A DNA stretch of 64,000 nt from Saxidomus purpurata (GCA_022818135.1 JAFMSR010000005.1:23719175-23783174), one strand, 5' to 3'. Shown: positions 34,803 through 46,073, numbered from the stretch's first letter. Notes: generated by a model from the letters alone, not told the origin. A program made the numbers and translations.

Positions 34803-35163
34803 ATATCTTATACCAATCAAAATCCAAGTTATTCATAGACTACAGTGTATTCGAAGGTACATGTATAGAGATAAAAACACGTTTAATTGGCATGTACAAA
34901 CCATAGTCTGTTATCTAAAAAACTAAATATAATTTTATCATCTGTATTTTTTTACCTCTCTCACTATCATCAATATATTAACGTATGTGAAAACCATGGT
35001 AATTAGTTCAATTAACATGACCGACAGATTAATAAATGAGAAAGACCTGGTATTCTAGTATCAACTTCAAAAATCACGTAAATTTCTTAAGCTTTAATTA
35101 ATAATGGATCTATTTCCTTCTAACATATTTTAATTAACAAATAATTTACATATGAAATAAATA

Positions 35164-35245
35164 GCTGTGATGCCCGGCTGGTTTAGGTATTGGACTTGAA
35201 ATCTAATAGGAATTGCCCGCGCATGTCCGAACCATGCTCGCAGCG
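35164..35245 (+). pseudogene. tRNA-Ser (TGA) degenerate copy
   Basis: Corresponds to the relic at 26192 and shares its GCCC D-arm lesion and TGTCCGAAC T-loop lesion. It has further changes of its own (GGCTGGTTTAGG, AACCATGCTC in the T stem). Confidence 0.8.
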
Positions 35246-35547
35246 CATACTTTGGCACTGTAAATAAATAGCGTGTTACTCTATAATCCAAATAGCTTTT
35301 TGAGGTTTAATATTGAGTGATTATTGAAATTGTATTAAAGTTAGATAGTGGAAGTATTATTTGTTACGGTTCCAGATTGAAAAAAACTTACATACCAACA
35401 AATAATAAAACACAGGAAACTCCGCTGAAAGAAATAGTTCGAAGCGGAGTTATATATACAGTTTATTTGCCTATACTCATTGAAATGTCATATTCACAGA
35501 AAATGCAATGAGTTACCGCCGGCAATTAAGTAAGTAACTTACCGGCA

Positions 35548-35641
35548 TAAAAACAAAAACAATATCAAACAGGGAATGCCACATACCCAAAACGCAGCCT
35601 CCCCAAAACGAGCCCCACAGCACCCAGAAGTGCACACCACC

Positions 35642-35693
<52 letters not shown>

Positions 35694-35697
35694 CCAC
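35548..35697. mobile_element. Microsatellite-tailed insertion present only in duplication copy 2
   Basis: About 150 bp interrupts the sequence between GGCATAAAA and TTACATGCCACAGAAG. The corresponding place in copy 1 (26531-26541) is uninterrupted. The insert carries ACAATATCAAACAGGGAATG, AACGCAGCCTCCCC, GCACCCAGAAGTGCACACCA and a long (AC)n. The same text lies in inverted orientation at 40930-41040. No target duplication is clear. Confidence 0.65.
35643..35691 (+). repeat. (AC)n microsatellite
   Basis: About 24 uninterrupted AC dinucleotides forming one end of the insertion at 35548-35697. Confidence 0.97.
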
Positions 35698-35699
35698 TT

Positions 35700-37195
35700 A
35701 CATGCCACAGAAGTTTTCAATTTTCTGTTTCAGACTTCGTATAATTAACATAAATTACTAACAAATCTGTTGACGGAAATAATGTGTCCTACATGTACAG
35801 TTGGAGCACTGTATAGAACCTGTATAGCATGCGCCCATTTACTACTGTTAGATTACGATGGGTAGTAGTGTACTTTGCGTTTGCCTGTTTTGTTTGGCTA
35901 TGATAAACTTGCAGGTAATGTATTTGATAGCCTAGCGTGAAAAAATACTTGAACTCAATTTAAATGGGTAAGCATTTTGTATTGAATAATTTATATCATT
36001 TATGTCATTATTAAGTGGAGATACATTCCTCAGACTTGATTTTAAGGCTGCGTTTAAACTGCTGTAGCAGATTTTAATTTTTGCTTTTAGACGCCTAGTA
36101 TTTTTGGAAGTATGCTAACAATCTGTTTTCCTCAAACGGGAGATCTGAGCATGCGCTAGGCTCAAAAACGTAATATACAAAAAAAACATTTTACTCTACA
36201 GACCTTAAACAAGCCTTTATGCGCGCATGAACCCAAGCTATAACAGTTGTTGGTTGCTGGTTGTACCAGATGAAGCAGAGTTTAAAAGTATGACACTCTG
36301 ACATAGTCCTGTCCGTACCTGTCAGTTTCATTAACCGAATTGAAGTATTTCGGTATGCACTAACCACTTCCGTTTTGGTTTGTAATAAGCATCAGCAAAG
36401 GTCAAGTTTTGATTACTAAATGAGATGTGATAAGGTCACAATTTAGTTAAGCTTGACGCACTGTGGCTAAGACTGTGCAAGGAGTCAACAGTGCTGCGAA
36501 GAATGTTGACTTGACTAGACCGATATTGTCAAAACGTTGATTTTATGCATGAACATTTTTACCATTTTGTAGTTTCAGTCAACGATTAAAAATATGTACT
36601 TATACTTAAAAGCTATTATTTGTTCTAGAAGAACGTTGCAAAGGTGGACCATTCAAAACCTAGGCACACCATAGTTCTTTCTTCCTGTGCTACATGTCAA
36701 TGTACAACATACTATGTGTACAAAGTTTCACTAGATCATTACGTATAGGTGTAAAATTGAACTTTTTGTTAAGTAGAATGTGACACAAGCAACATTTGGT
36801 TTGGTTTATCGTGTCACTGATTTCTTTTTGTTAATTCGTAAGGACAAATTTATCTTTTGTAAGATTTGTTTCTTTTGTCAAGTTTAATACACAATCGGTT
36901 TATCTTTAGTGTGCGGCTTTGGCTTTGAATAAACCGAACAAACTTGAAGCATTGCAATTTGGTTTTGTCAGCAGTTTTATGCTGTACTCATGTTATACCG
37001 GGTCGCTGAGGCGAGACGACATTAGCATAGGGAAAGACTATTGTGCATATGCATTACGAGAATTAACTGAGTATCAAACTTTGAGCATCTTAAAAGTCTT
37101 TCTTACAATTAAATATATAAATTTATATTACATTTAAACATACATGCATTTTTGTGCAACAAAAACAAATATTTAGATTTTATAGAAAAAATGTG
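35700..37195. other. No gene seen; duplicated spacer
   Basis: Counterpart of the spacer at 26540-27960, with extra sequence around 36190-36400 and 36560-36690. No RNA gene or protein motif was seen. Confidence 0.55.
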
Positions 37196-37202
37196 TAGGT
37201 AA

Positions 37203-37275
37203 AGCCCCCAGTGAGGATCGAACTCACGACCCCTGGTTTACAAGACCAGTGCTCTAACCACTGAGCTATGGAGGC
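37203..37275 (-). tRNA. tRNA-Thr (TGT)
   Basis: Fourth copy, identical to the other tRNA-Thr genes across the mature region. An A run near 37183 on the plus strand supplies the terminator. Corresponds to the copy at 27973. Confidence 0.96.
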
Positions 37276-37728
37276 TGCCTTTTCACACCGCTAAACTTGA
37301 TTAAAACATCGTATGATACAACATTCGTTAAATTTCAATGTTTGAATATTTTACTTCAAATATTCAATAGAGCCGAATAGTTAGACGCCTTCACTAGTCA
37401 TCACAATAAGTTTGATCGAAGATTTCAGCCCTGATACCCCACTTGCTCCCTATACAAGAAGGTTGACAATATGTTATCGATGATGGTTGTCTTGGCCTGG
37501 TTCTTCTTATAAACAATAACTTAAAGTTAACTGCCCGCTTTAAACAGCTGCCGTATATAGTGCTGAGATAGGCGTCAACATCGCTGACAAAAAAGTCAAT
37601 ACAACCTGGCACTAGTCACCTCTTTAACAATTGTAACCTAAGTAGGGTCAATAGGAAAATAAAATCGGGGATTATGGAGGTCATGTCGTATTATGATAGC
37701 AATTTGAAAATGTTAAAATAGTTAAATG

Positions 37729-37800
37729 AACCAGAAGTGAATCGAACACACAATTTTCTTTTGTAGAGAGTCAAACGCGCTACCGTTACGTCACGGAGTT
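37729..37800 (-). pseudogene. tRNA-Trp relic
   Basis: Retains GTGAATCGAACACACAATTT and GAGTCAAACGCGCTACCGTT, then ACGTCACGGAGTTG. The anticodon region (CTTTTGTAGAGAG) is damaged. It is the longest of the Trp relics and shows that they derive from a complete gene. Confidence 0.78.
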
Positions 37801-38094
37801 GTTATCTTATACCAATCTAACTACAGGTAATGTATAAATTTCGATGTATTCGATAGTACAGAGATAAAATCACGTCTAATTGTTATCTAAACAAAGTAAA
37901 TAAAATTGTATCATCTGTTTTTTGTTCTCATGCTATCGTCAACATAATGTGAACAGTAAATACAACGTCCTATGGCAATTAGATCAATAAACATGACTGA
38001 CAAATTAATAAATTAATGGAAAACTATGTAATAATGACTCATTTCCGATCTTACATATTTGTAAATAAACAATACTTGATTTATGATATAAATG

Positions 38095-38176
38095 GCTGTG
38101 ATGGCCGAGTGGTTAAGGCGTTGGACTTGAAATCCAATGGGCATTGCCCGCGCAGGTTCGAACCCTGCTCGCAGCG
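38095..38176 (+). tRNA. tRNA-Ser (TGA)
   Basis: Perfect 82-nt copy identical to the gene at 33103. Its counterpart in duplication copy 1 (28897) has a T-stem change that this copy lacks. A TTTT stop lies six bases downstream. Confidence 0.96.
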
Positions 38177-38730
38177 TATAATTTTGTAATGTAAACAAAA
38201 AGCGTTATTACTTTATGATCCAGACAGCTTTTTGAGGTTAATTTTGTGTGAGTTGTTTGACACCAGTTTCAAATTAAAGCTATGAGAATTTATATAAAAG
38301 TTAAATAGAGGAAGTATTTTATCTTACATCCTTCATCAGAAAATCATATTTAGAGATGCAATACGGTCAAAACTGGTTATTTGTTGTGCTTCGAAGAGGG
38401 TCGCATTGATAAGGCCGTGATTGCAAAAAAGATCATTTGATTTTCACACGTGACTTGATTTTCACGTTTTTAATGAAAATAATAATAAATATTATTTAAG
38501 ATTATTACATCATTTAAAGCATCTTTTAGAAACACTGTTTTTAGACTTTGTTCATGATGGAAGTTTTATTGGAAGCACAGAATCTTTCAAATACAAGGTA
38601 AGTGTCGTGGTGCAGCGGTATGGGCACTGACTCTAGATATGTGTGTATTTGAAAAATTATCACAAAAATATAGCACTATGCCAGTTGATTGAACATTGAT
38701 TAACCTGTATTGATGTAAACAACAACTTAC

Positions 38731-39905
38731 CTGCAACCAAGATATTCTTAAACTGCTTGTCTCTATCAGATTTAGGCTCATTTTCATGGGCACCAGGACT
38801 CGCAGAGTCATCTGTTTCGGTACCATAAATATCTCCACATACTCTCCATCTTTCAACAAAGTGAAGGTCCATAAAGACGTTTTTTGGAATTCTCTGGAGA
38901 TTGATCATACAGTAAGATTTACGTCTTCGACAAACACTTTTTAAGCTTTGGAAATAAGGAGGAGTAAAATCAATATTCAGAATTAAAAGTGTTTTCATAA
39001 ACATTTTGTAAACAGAACTGTAACACAATAGTATTGATATAGACAAAGGAGACACCTTTGATGAGGGTGCTCAAATCCTCAAGTTCTTCTGGAGTAGCAG
39101 AATCATGAACGATGATTGTCTCTCAAATCTATTTCAGTTTTCCAAAGCGTTCTTTTAAAATAGAAAGGACAGACTCCATGGATGTTGTGAAGGCTTTCTT
39201 CAAAGATGGGTTTCTTGTAGCAGCATTTCTTATTGCTTTCAGGGAGTTTAGTGACTTTGCCTGCAATTCGAACTCTGTATTCATATTAGGTCGATCCAGG
39301 GAGACATTTTGCGAAGCTAAGTTTGAAGTGTTCATCACACGCTCTGCAGGGTTATGGTAGCTTTGTGCAGGAGGAGTCCTGACTGCAACAATCATATCTA
39401 AGTCTAAGGCAATGAACTCTGGGAGACAGTGCACTTGTACAGACTGATACGTTGTTCTGTGATCAGGATCACCATCTTTGTATCTACAAAGAATTGGGAG
39501 ATCAGCATTAACATCAGTGTCACTGTAATGTCTCCTTATAATCTTAACAGTCTCTATACCGTGTCGCAAAGGGGAGAATGCTTCGAACACTTTGTCTTTT
39601 ACTGTCACATGAACAGTCCCTCTGTAAAAACTATCATGCACTGACTCGGGGATTTCAATAAGAAAACACACTGAAGGCACAACTCCTGCCGCGTGAAAGT
39701 CATGATCTAATGCCACTATTTTCCCATCATTGGCAATTATATCCCCGTGATGTGATCGAACTCCGGTAGACACAGGATGGCCCGGTACACCTACAATTGC
39801 TTTATCATCTTGAGACTTGAACATACACAATTCTCTCCATTTAACAGCAAATGATTTTAGTAGTAGAAATTGCTCACTGTTGTACCCAGAATCAATATGC
39901 TGAGC
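38731..39905 (-). pseudogene. Decayed copy of an uncharacterised multi-exon gene, copy 2 (3' part)
   Basis: The main open block (39129-39905, minus strand) contains SQDDKAIVGVPGHPVSTG, ALDHDFHAAGVVPSVCFLIE, SVHDSFYRGTVHVTVKD, CRYKDGDPDHRTTYQSVQ, and then LDLDMIVAVRTPPAQSYHNP with AERVMN. I do not recognise an assigned function. The spaced Asp residues and the NPAER motif resemble the layout of a DDE-type transposase core, but this is inference only. After FGKLK two stop codons (TAG, TGA) replace the Trp and Gly codons seen in copy 1 at about 39110-39125, and a deletion removes the next coding block. A further exon (about 38731-38940; ETDDSASPGAHENEPKSDRD) ends at an intact GTAAGT donor. Confidence 0.72.
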
Positions 39906-40267
39906 TTAAAGGGACACACCCTAAAACTGATGTCGATCTAATTAGCCTCTAAAATATAAATAATAGAAACTTTAAAGTAATATAACTTAACCTAAAAGTT
40001 TGTGCTCCAAGTCATTATAAGCAATCAGCGGTTTAAAATATACTGCAGTACCGTAAACCATTCAATAATCTATGTAAAGATGTTATTGTACAATACAAGG
40101 CAATTCATTACAGGAAGCCTCTATATTGATTAATTGTGGTAAAAGTAAGCATTTTTCGCCATAGGTTCTTCTTTGAAACTGTTTTTATTTATCATTTTAC
40201 GTTCATTTTACACATAATATATGTTTCGAGAATATAAACTGTTACATGTAGGGAGTGCCTCTTTAAA

Positions 40268-40690
40268 AGGCGCTGCTGTACAACATACTTAAAATTCCAG
40301 TTTGCAGTGTAAATTGCTGCAGACTGTTGATACGGGTGCTTTGGCTGAAAATTCAATCTTATCCAGGAAATTGATGGTGCGGGTGTACATGGCGGTAAAT
40401 TTTGTACCACTTGATCCCTCAAGTCCTCCACAGACATGGCAAATGGCAGATACTGTGTATTACTCTGTCTTATTTCATGTACAGTTGCCTCCAAGTAGTT
40501 TACCAAGAGCATCCCAGAACGGTTCATATTTTGGATCACTTCGTCTTCCATCGTCTTTCCTAATATCAAACAAAAGTTCACAGTCCTCTGTTTCTAGAAG
40601 GTACTTCATGAGTCTGTCATCCACTGCTTCTTCTTTGCAATCATTTGGGGTATACTCAAAGTTTGTTAGAAACTGATACACATTTCGCAA
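40268..40690 (-). pseudogene. Same decayed gene, middle part
   Basis: Two overlapping minus-strand frames carry adjoining pieces. One (40690 down to about 40490) includes VYQFLTNFEYTPNDCKEEAV, LLFDIRKDDGRRSDPKYEPF and WDALGKLL. The other (about 40500 down to 40268) includes EATVHEIRQSNTQYLPFAMS, VEDLRDQVVQNLPP and SISWIRLNFQPKHPYQQSA. The switch of frame at the LGKLL/EATVHEIRQ junction is a one-base frameshift. The pieces come before the 39129-39905 block in the order I recall for this family. The stretch 39910-40260 between them is probably intron. Confidence 0.68.
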
Positions 40691-40699
40691 AACAGCTTA

Positions 40700-41060
40700 C
40701 TGCAAATTGAACTTTTGTGACTTTGGAACATGGTGGGGGTAAGAGTGAGGTTGGGTGCGCACCATAAACCGGTTTAAGCTCCCCAGTGGTGTTTTTGCCA
40801 CTGACCGTTCCAAGGCGGTGCCCCACTGTGTTCCTTTAATTGTTCGTTTTGTCCTCGTGCTTTGTATGCTAGTGTGTGTTGGTAGTGTACGTGTGTGTGT
40901 GTACATGATTGTGTGTATGTGTGTGTTGTGTGTGTGTGTGTTGGTGGTGTGCACTTCTGGGTGCTGTGGGGCTCGTTTTGGGGAGGCTGCGTTTTTGGTA
41001 CGTGGCTTTCCCTGTTTGATATTATTTTTGTTTTTAAGTGTGCCTTTCAACAAAGTCTCT
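40700..41060 (-). mobile_element. Longer relative of the microsatellite-tailed insertion
   Basis: Contains the inverse of the 35548-35697 insert (GGTGTGCACTTCTGGGTGCT, GGGAGGCTGCGTTTTTGG) and (TG)n stretches at about 40888-40945. It also has a further block with GGTTTAAGCTCCCCAGTGGT and CCACTGACCGTTCCAAGGCG. It separates two coding fragments of the decayed gene. I recall similar text as a dispersed bivalve repeat, but I have no name for it. Confidence 0.6.
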
Positions 41061-41229
41061 CTTTATTCTTCATGTGGAGTATGCTATGATACTGTCTCTA
41101 ACTAAATTAACGATTCTCACGTTTTCACTGGACTTTCTTTCATTTATTTTGGCTGGTATTTTCCAAATAATGTTTATGTTACCAAGATTATTACATTGTG
41201 TACCATACCTGTATGTGTAAACATTAACA

Positions 41230-41591
41230 CTACAAGAAACTGATAAGTTGTTCAGCAATCTTCTCCTGTCCTCTTTATCTGAAGGTTCAAAGTTGATTAA
41301 TTCAATCATTTCATAGTTTTTGCATTCTTTTAATGCCCTATCTATTACTACATACTCCCTAAGAAAATGACCTGCCTATACCCAGTATACGCTTTAAATC
41401 GCCTGGGATGTTTATGCCCCTCTGCTGCAGCCTGTCCCAAAATGGGTCAAGGTACCACATCTGAAATCTGAAAGAGTACTGGCCACATATTTTCAGTTGT
41501 ATCAGCTTGATGGGATGTAAGTCCCCAGGCATTTTCTTTCAACCAACCAACAATGTCATTAAACAATGCATCTTTCTGATTATGTTGATCC
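41230..41591 (-). pseudogene. Same decayed gene, 5' part
   Basis: On the minus strand an acceptor-like TTTTTGACAG precedes coding text that includes FNDIVGWLKENAWGLTSHQA, ENMWPVLFQISDV, WYLDPFWDRLQQRGINIPGD, REYVVIDRALKECKNYEMIE and SDKEDRRRLLNNLSV. These lie in different frames. One change of frame is at DVV/WYLD (near 41450) and another is near 41370. The YLDPFWDRL phrase echoes YEPFWDALG in the next part, so the protein may have had an internal repeat. Confidence 0.6.
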
Positions 41592-41599
41592 CTGTCAAA

Positions 41600-42090
41600 A
41601 ATATTTCATGCTTTTAATGCTTTGGTAATTTATACAGAGATATGTAATTGTTGGAGAGATTCAATGTTTTTTTTTAAATATTTTAATACAATTTCCAAAG
41701 CTAAAATTTTAATGTAAGGAATAGGACATGCCATAAGTTTTAAGGCTTATTTAAACCTCTTTTGGCTTTGAGCATTGTTGCAATATCACACTTGAATCCT
41801 TTTATTATAACCAAGTCAGCAATTTTCAGTTTTGTCTTTAGTAGTTCTAACTTATCAGAGTTTGCCAAGGATAAAGACTACTGGGAATTTTTCATTAAAT
41901 TTAGAATAAGACTATGAATTGTAAAGATTGAAGATAATATTAACAAGCATTTATATGTGAATAGACTAACATAAAAGAAACATGGCTCACGTAAAACAGA
42001 AAATATAAAACTGCTGGCCTTATATGAAAACGAAGGATTACGTTTGTTTTCCTGATACACATGTGGCGTACGATATTTTATTACTATTGG
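41600..42090. other. No gene seen
   Basis: AT-rich flank upstream of the decayed gene. No further coding fragment was recognised. Confidence 0.4.
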
Positions 42091-42099
42091 GGACAAATT

Positions 42100-42195
42100 T
42101 GATAAGTGGCCGGTTAGGTCAGCCGGGAGAGCATTCGGTTAAACAACTTTGCAAGAAAAGGTACAATAGCTTTGAATCCCGGTCAAGGCTCCTTT
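42100..42195 (+). pseudogene. tRNA-derived relic (SINE-like)
   Basis: Box A-like GTTAGGTCAGCCGGGAGAGC and box B-like CTTTGAATCCCGGTC are about 40 bases apart. The acceptor and anticodon arms are not recognisable. It is probably a decayed tRNA-derived SINE. Confidence 0.45.
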
Positions 42196-42199
42196 TTTC

Positions 42200-45100
42200 C
42201 CTCACCATGAAAAACTTGGCGCCTTCCGACTGAATAAAATTTATGTTTACTATAAAAATCTAGCTACCGATCGCTTTCGTATACTAAAATTGCGCCGACT
42301 ATATGTTTTAAAGGTACATGTAGTTCTTGTTTCTATATTACGGTACCGTAGTATTGATATGCGTGGCAGATGCTTACCGGCGGCCAGCCAGGTGACTGGC
42401 AATTTACGAGGGTCAATATATTGATAATGGAACAGTTAAATATATAAAACAGTACCATGGAAACAGTTTCTAATCCACATCATGGGCCTCTGTTTGTCTG
42501 TACGTTTGACTGAAGGTACATGGTCCTGTTACAGTTTGTTCAGACTTGTATCTTAATTTCATCATAAGAATGAATTATTCTCTCAGCATCAACTTTCTCA
42601 TCAATTAGAAAATAGTCTGCATTCAAGTTAAACAATGGGTTGAATGTCAACACGTTGTTTGCGCTCAGGTGGTGTTATAGGGTTATCTTGTTATATTCAA
42701 TATGCTATTCAATATGCGGCATAACCCATTGGATTCTTTTTAAGCAGCCAACTTGTCCAATAATTGGACGCATTTGTATCACGTGACATTCGGTGTAAAG
42801 AAATCACGGTAATCTCTTCCTTGGAGAAAACTAAACCAGAACTAACAGGACATGGTGAGTGAGTGTAATATTATTGCAGAAATAGTTCATTCAGTCGCCA
42901 AGTAATTGTTTGTATTTCCTCTAGCATTCCCAAATCAACTTCATTTTCTGTGTCAAAATTGCAGATGTTTGCGTAAATAAAAAATACAGGAAATAATCTT
43001 GTCATTGCATTCTGAAGTGAAAACAAATATAACGGGGAAAAACATTAGATACATTTGTAATAATTAACATTACATACGGCGCACTTTTAAAAATAATAAT
43101 TGTGACAGGTAAATTGTCAAAAGCTGCCATAATCACACCAACGGTGTCAGATGGCGAAACATTAATTGTGACACTAATGAATACTGTCTTGACTCTGTCA
43201 TAAAGGAATGAGTCGTTTTTATTCGTATGTAGATATGTGCCTAACTTCTCATGACGGTTTCAAATTGTAACGAATTTTTGTCACCGATTTCCATTCTTTC
43301 AGCTCGTAAGAATTAATTAATAAGAATTAATTAAACAGCATCGTAGACAGTTATGGTTATGGCATAACTAAAATAATGGCCAGGAATTGACTGTAAAACA
43401 TATACGATGGCTGATCCATAAGTAACCGGACTGTTGGTATACGAAAAAATCTAGATTTGTGTTTTAAAATCTTTAAATTGTTTATCTTCATTCAAAGTAA
43501 AACACTATACAATATACTCTCAATTATAACAGTTGTTACAAAGATAAATGCAATCCAGTGACTTTGACCTTAGAGAAGGTGATGAACTTGGGAATCGTCA
43601 CTTTGGATTTTGCACATTTAAAATTCTAGTATCTTACTAGTTTAAGTTTCAATTTAAATTTAATAATTCATGTTCAATCAGATTTCAGAGTATTAAATTC
43701 ATTAAACGTTACGTGATAGAGAAGAAGATGTGTTTTGTCCAACACTAATGTAGAATGGCATGTTTGCTGTTTGGCGACAGAGATTCTAATACATTACTGT
43801 CAAATGCTTTCGTTAGTGTGCCGGTGCACAAGTAGACGTTGTATCATCAGAACGACCTACATAGAAAGTTTTGTCGTATACAAGATCATTTGTCTATGCT
43901 TTTGAGCATCATCAAGGGGAAGTTTTGCGTCTTTCAGTTAGCATTGCAGAAAGATTCCTACAGACAGACAATATCTCCAGAAGTTAAAACAGTAAATTTA
44001 TCAGCTCGTGATTAACACCCAAATATTATTTATATAAGGTTTGCAACTAACTGAACTGAAATTCTGGCGAAATATTATTTATTTATCTCTGTATGCAAGC
44101 TGATTCAATCTCATAGCGAAATCATTCAGCTACAAATTATTAGCACAAATTTTATCAAGGTCTAAACATATTGAGAGATAGAGATTGTATACTTTATGTT
44201 TAACTGTAGAACGTTAATGACATAAACACGCTAAAAGATATGAAGGCAGAACAGTGAGCTTTTTTTGTAAGTCTTTTGCATCATGAAACGTTACATCCGA
44301 AGAGAATTGGGTATTTTAATTGGCAATGACACTGATAGTTTTGCTGTGGCTTATTATTTAAGCATACAAGAAGTGTTACAGTATGGGTAGAAAAACAGTC
44401 GTTTCGCAAAATTATCATCTTTCCGACAAAATCTATTTGGTGGTTGTATTTTGCCTTAGGCCTTTGAAATGCCGATATTTTGCAAAAGTCATTTTGATAA
44501 TAATGGTTCGTTTAATTTACAGAAGTTGCATAACATTTAAAGTACTATCTGAAATCATTCGTAAACTCAAAGCACACAAAAATTGAAATTACAGACTGAT
44601 ATCTGCTGTGTTCTTGTCTTTCTTCGTAATGAAATAGTCATGTAATTATCGACTGCTTACGCTTACGTTTCTGTTATAGAAGTTTACACGTCCATGTTTC
44701 TGCCTTAAAGTGCCGTTCAATGCTAAGACCTATCTTACATTGGTCATTTCTATATTTCTGATCAATGTTGAAGATCTGAAACTATATGACTTTGTTAAAA
44801 ATATAGATAAAGGCTGGAAATGTGTTTAAGATTGTATGACTGGAAAAAAAAACGGAGACAGTTACCAGCTGCTTGACAAAACTATTCAGTGTTTCGCTAG
44901 ACAGGTGTTCGTAACAGGTTTAATGTGGCCTTAAGGTTGATCTTGGAATATGCTGCTTCTTAAAGTCATTCAGACATTGATGGATTGCTACAGAATATAA
45001 CGCAAATATTACAAACGTCTATTTAGCTTTCTGGAGTAAAATCCCATCCGAGGGTTGAGATGCGTCGCAAAAACGAGGCTCTGTCGAGTTTTTTAGGACG

Positions 45101-45990
45101 TATCTCTACCCTTGGGTCGGAATTCCTTGTCCACAACTCAATGGACATGGTAGATTTTATTTCTCATCGTTTTAATCGCATTTTAACACAAGTAAGAAGA
45201 AAAACAGGATGGGGATTAAAAATGAAAATCAACTTTTTCGCATATGTTACTTCAAAACTGCTATAGATTGATAGAAAATGGTCTAACTAGGAAAATTAAT
45301 ACCCGAGGCCCTATGTTTATTTCAAAAACAAAAAAATGTGCAGTCATTTTTCGATGTTTATGTTACGTGCTGGCTGCTTATAATTTACGTAAAAATAGTC
45401 CGGCAGCGATGAGAGATAAGCGGTGAAGGATAAGGTTACTTATCACCGGTAAATGCTCTCATAGGTGAGAAATTAAGCTTTTATATGAGTTCTTTAAACG
45501 ACTTATAGTTCTAATTGCACTTTTCTGGTGGATCTTGTCATGTTTTCAAAGGAAACAATAGCTAGTCAAATCATTGCAGATAATTGGCAAATATGCAGAT
45601 TTAAATCAACTTTGTACATTTGCACCTAACAAATTGAAGTTAGTAAATCTAGAGTAATGTAAAGATATTTGATTAAATTGAGTAATAATTCTTGCAGGAA
45701 TGAACTTTGAATATTTTTTAGAGATCGAATATTAGAACTTTAAACAATAGAAAGCGCTAATCAAATGATTAATTTTGCAAGAATGAACTTAATGTTTGAT
45801 GTCATTATACATTGGTGAGTACAATACTGAATTCTAGTGGCGAGTGTAACCCATATTGAACGAGGATCTAGCCTATTGGTATAAATCTCACATTCAAATT
45901 GTAATAATTACATTTGTACTTATGAAAGTAAAACACCTTTGGGCTAATCCAGATATAATCAAAGGACTGAAAGGGCTGGAGGATCGATTG
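42200..45990. other. No gene seen
   Basis: Long AT-rich stretch. Small direct repeats occur (AAGAATTAATTA twice near 43308-43335). Open frames are short and without motif. I could not support any exon. Confidence 0.4.
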
Positions 45991-45997
45991 TCTCTGA

Positions 45998-46073
45998 ACA
46001 ACACAGTCTGCACACATATATGTGTAAATATCAGGACAACACAGACTGTACACATATATGTGTGAATATCAGA
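45998..46073 (+). repeat. 38-bp tandem duplication with a palindromic core
   Basis: Two units starting at 45998 and 46036 share ACAACACAG, then ACACATATATGTGT and an ATATCAG end. ACACATATATGTGT is a perfect 14-bp palindrome, so the pair may form hairpins. Confidence 0.8.

Larger units (their letters stand above)
33625..39890. repeat. Segmental duplication, copy 2
   Basis: Counterpart of 24720-30968, in direct orientation about 8.9-9.2 kb away. Differences include a retained full tRNA-Trp at the left edge, a microsatellite-tailed insertion near 35.55-35.70 kb, extra sequence near 36.2-36.7 kb, and a 211-bp deletion in the decayed gene near 39060. Unlike copy 1, its gene continues past 39890. 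Confidence 0.85.

Noticed and set aside
39429..39644. Plus-strand frame across the decayed gene
   Set aside because: It lies antisense to the much better supported minus-strand coding relic.
42846..42858. ACATG followed by GTGAGTGAG, resembling a first exon ending at a splice donor
   Set aside because: No coding continuation or promoter could be identified, and the motif is short enough to occur by chance.
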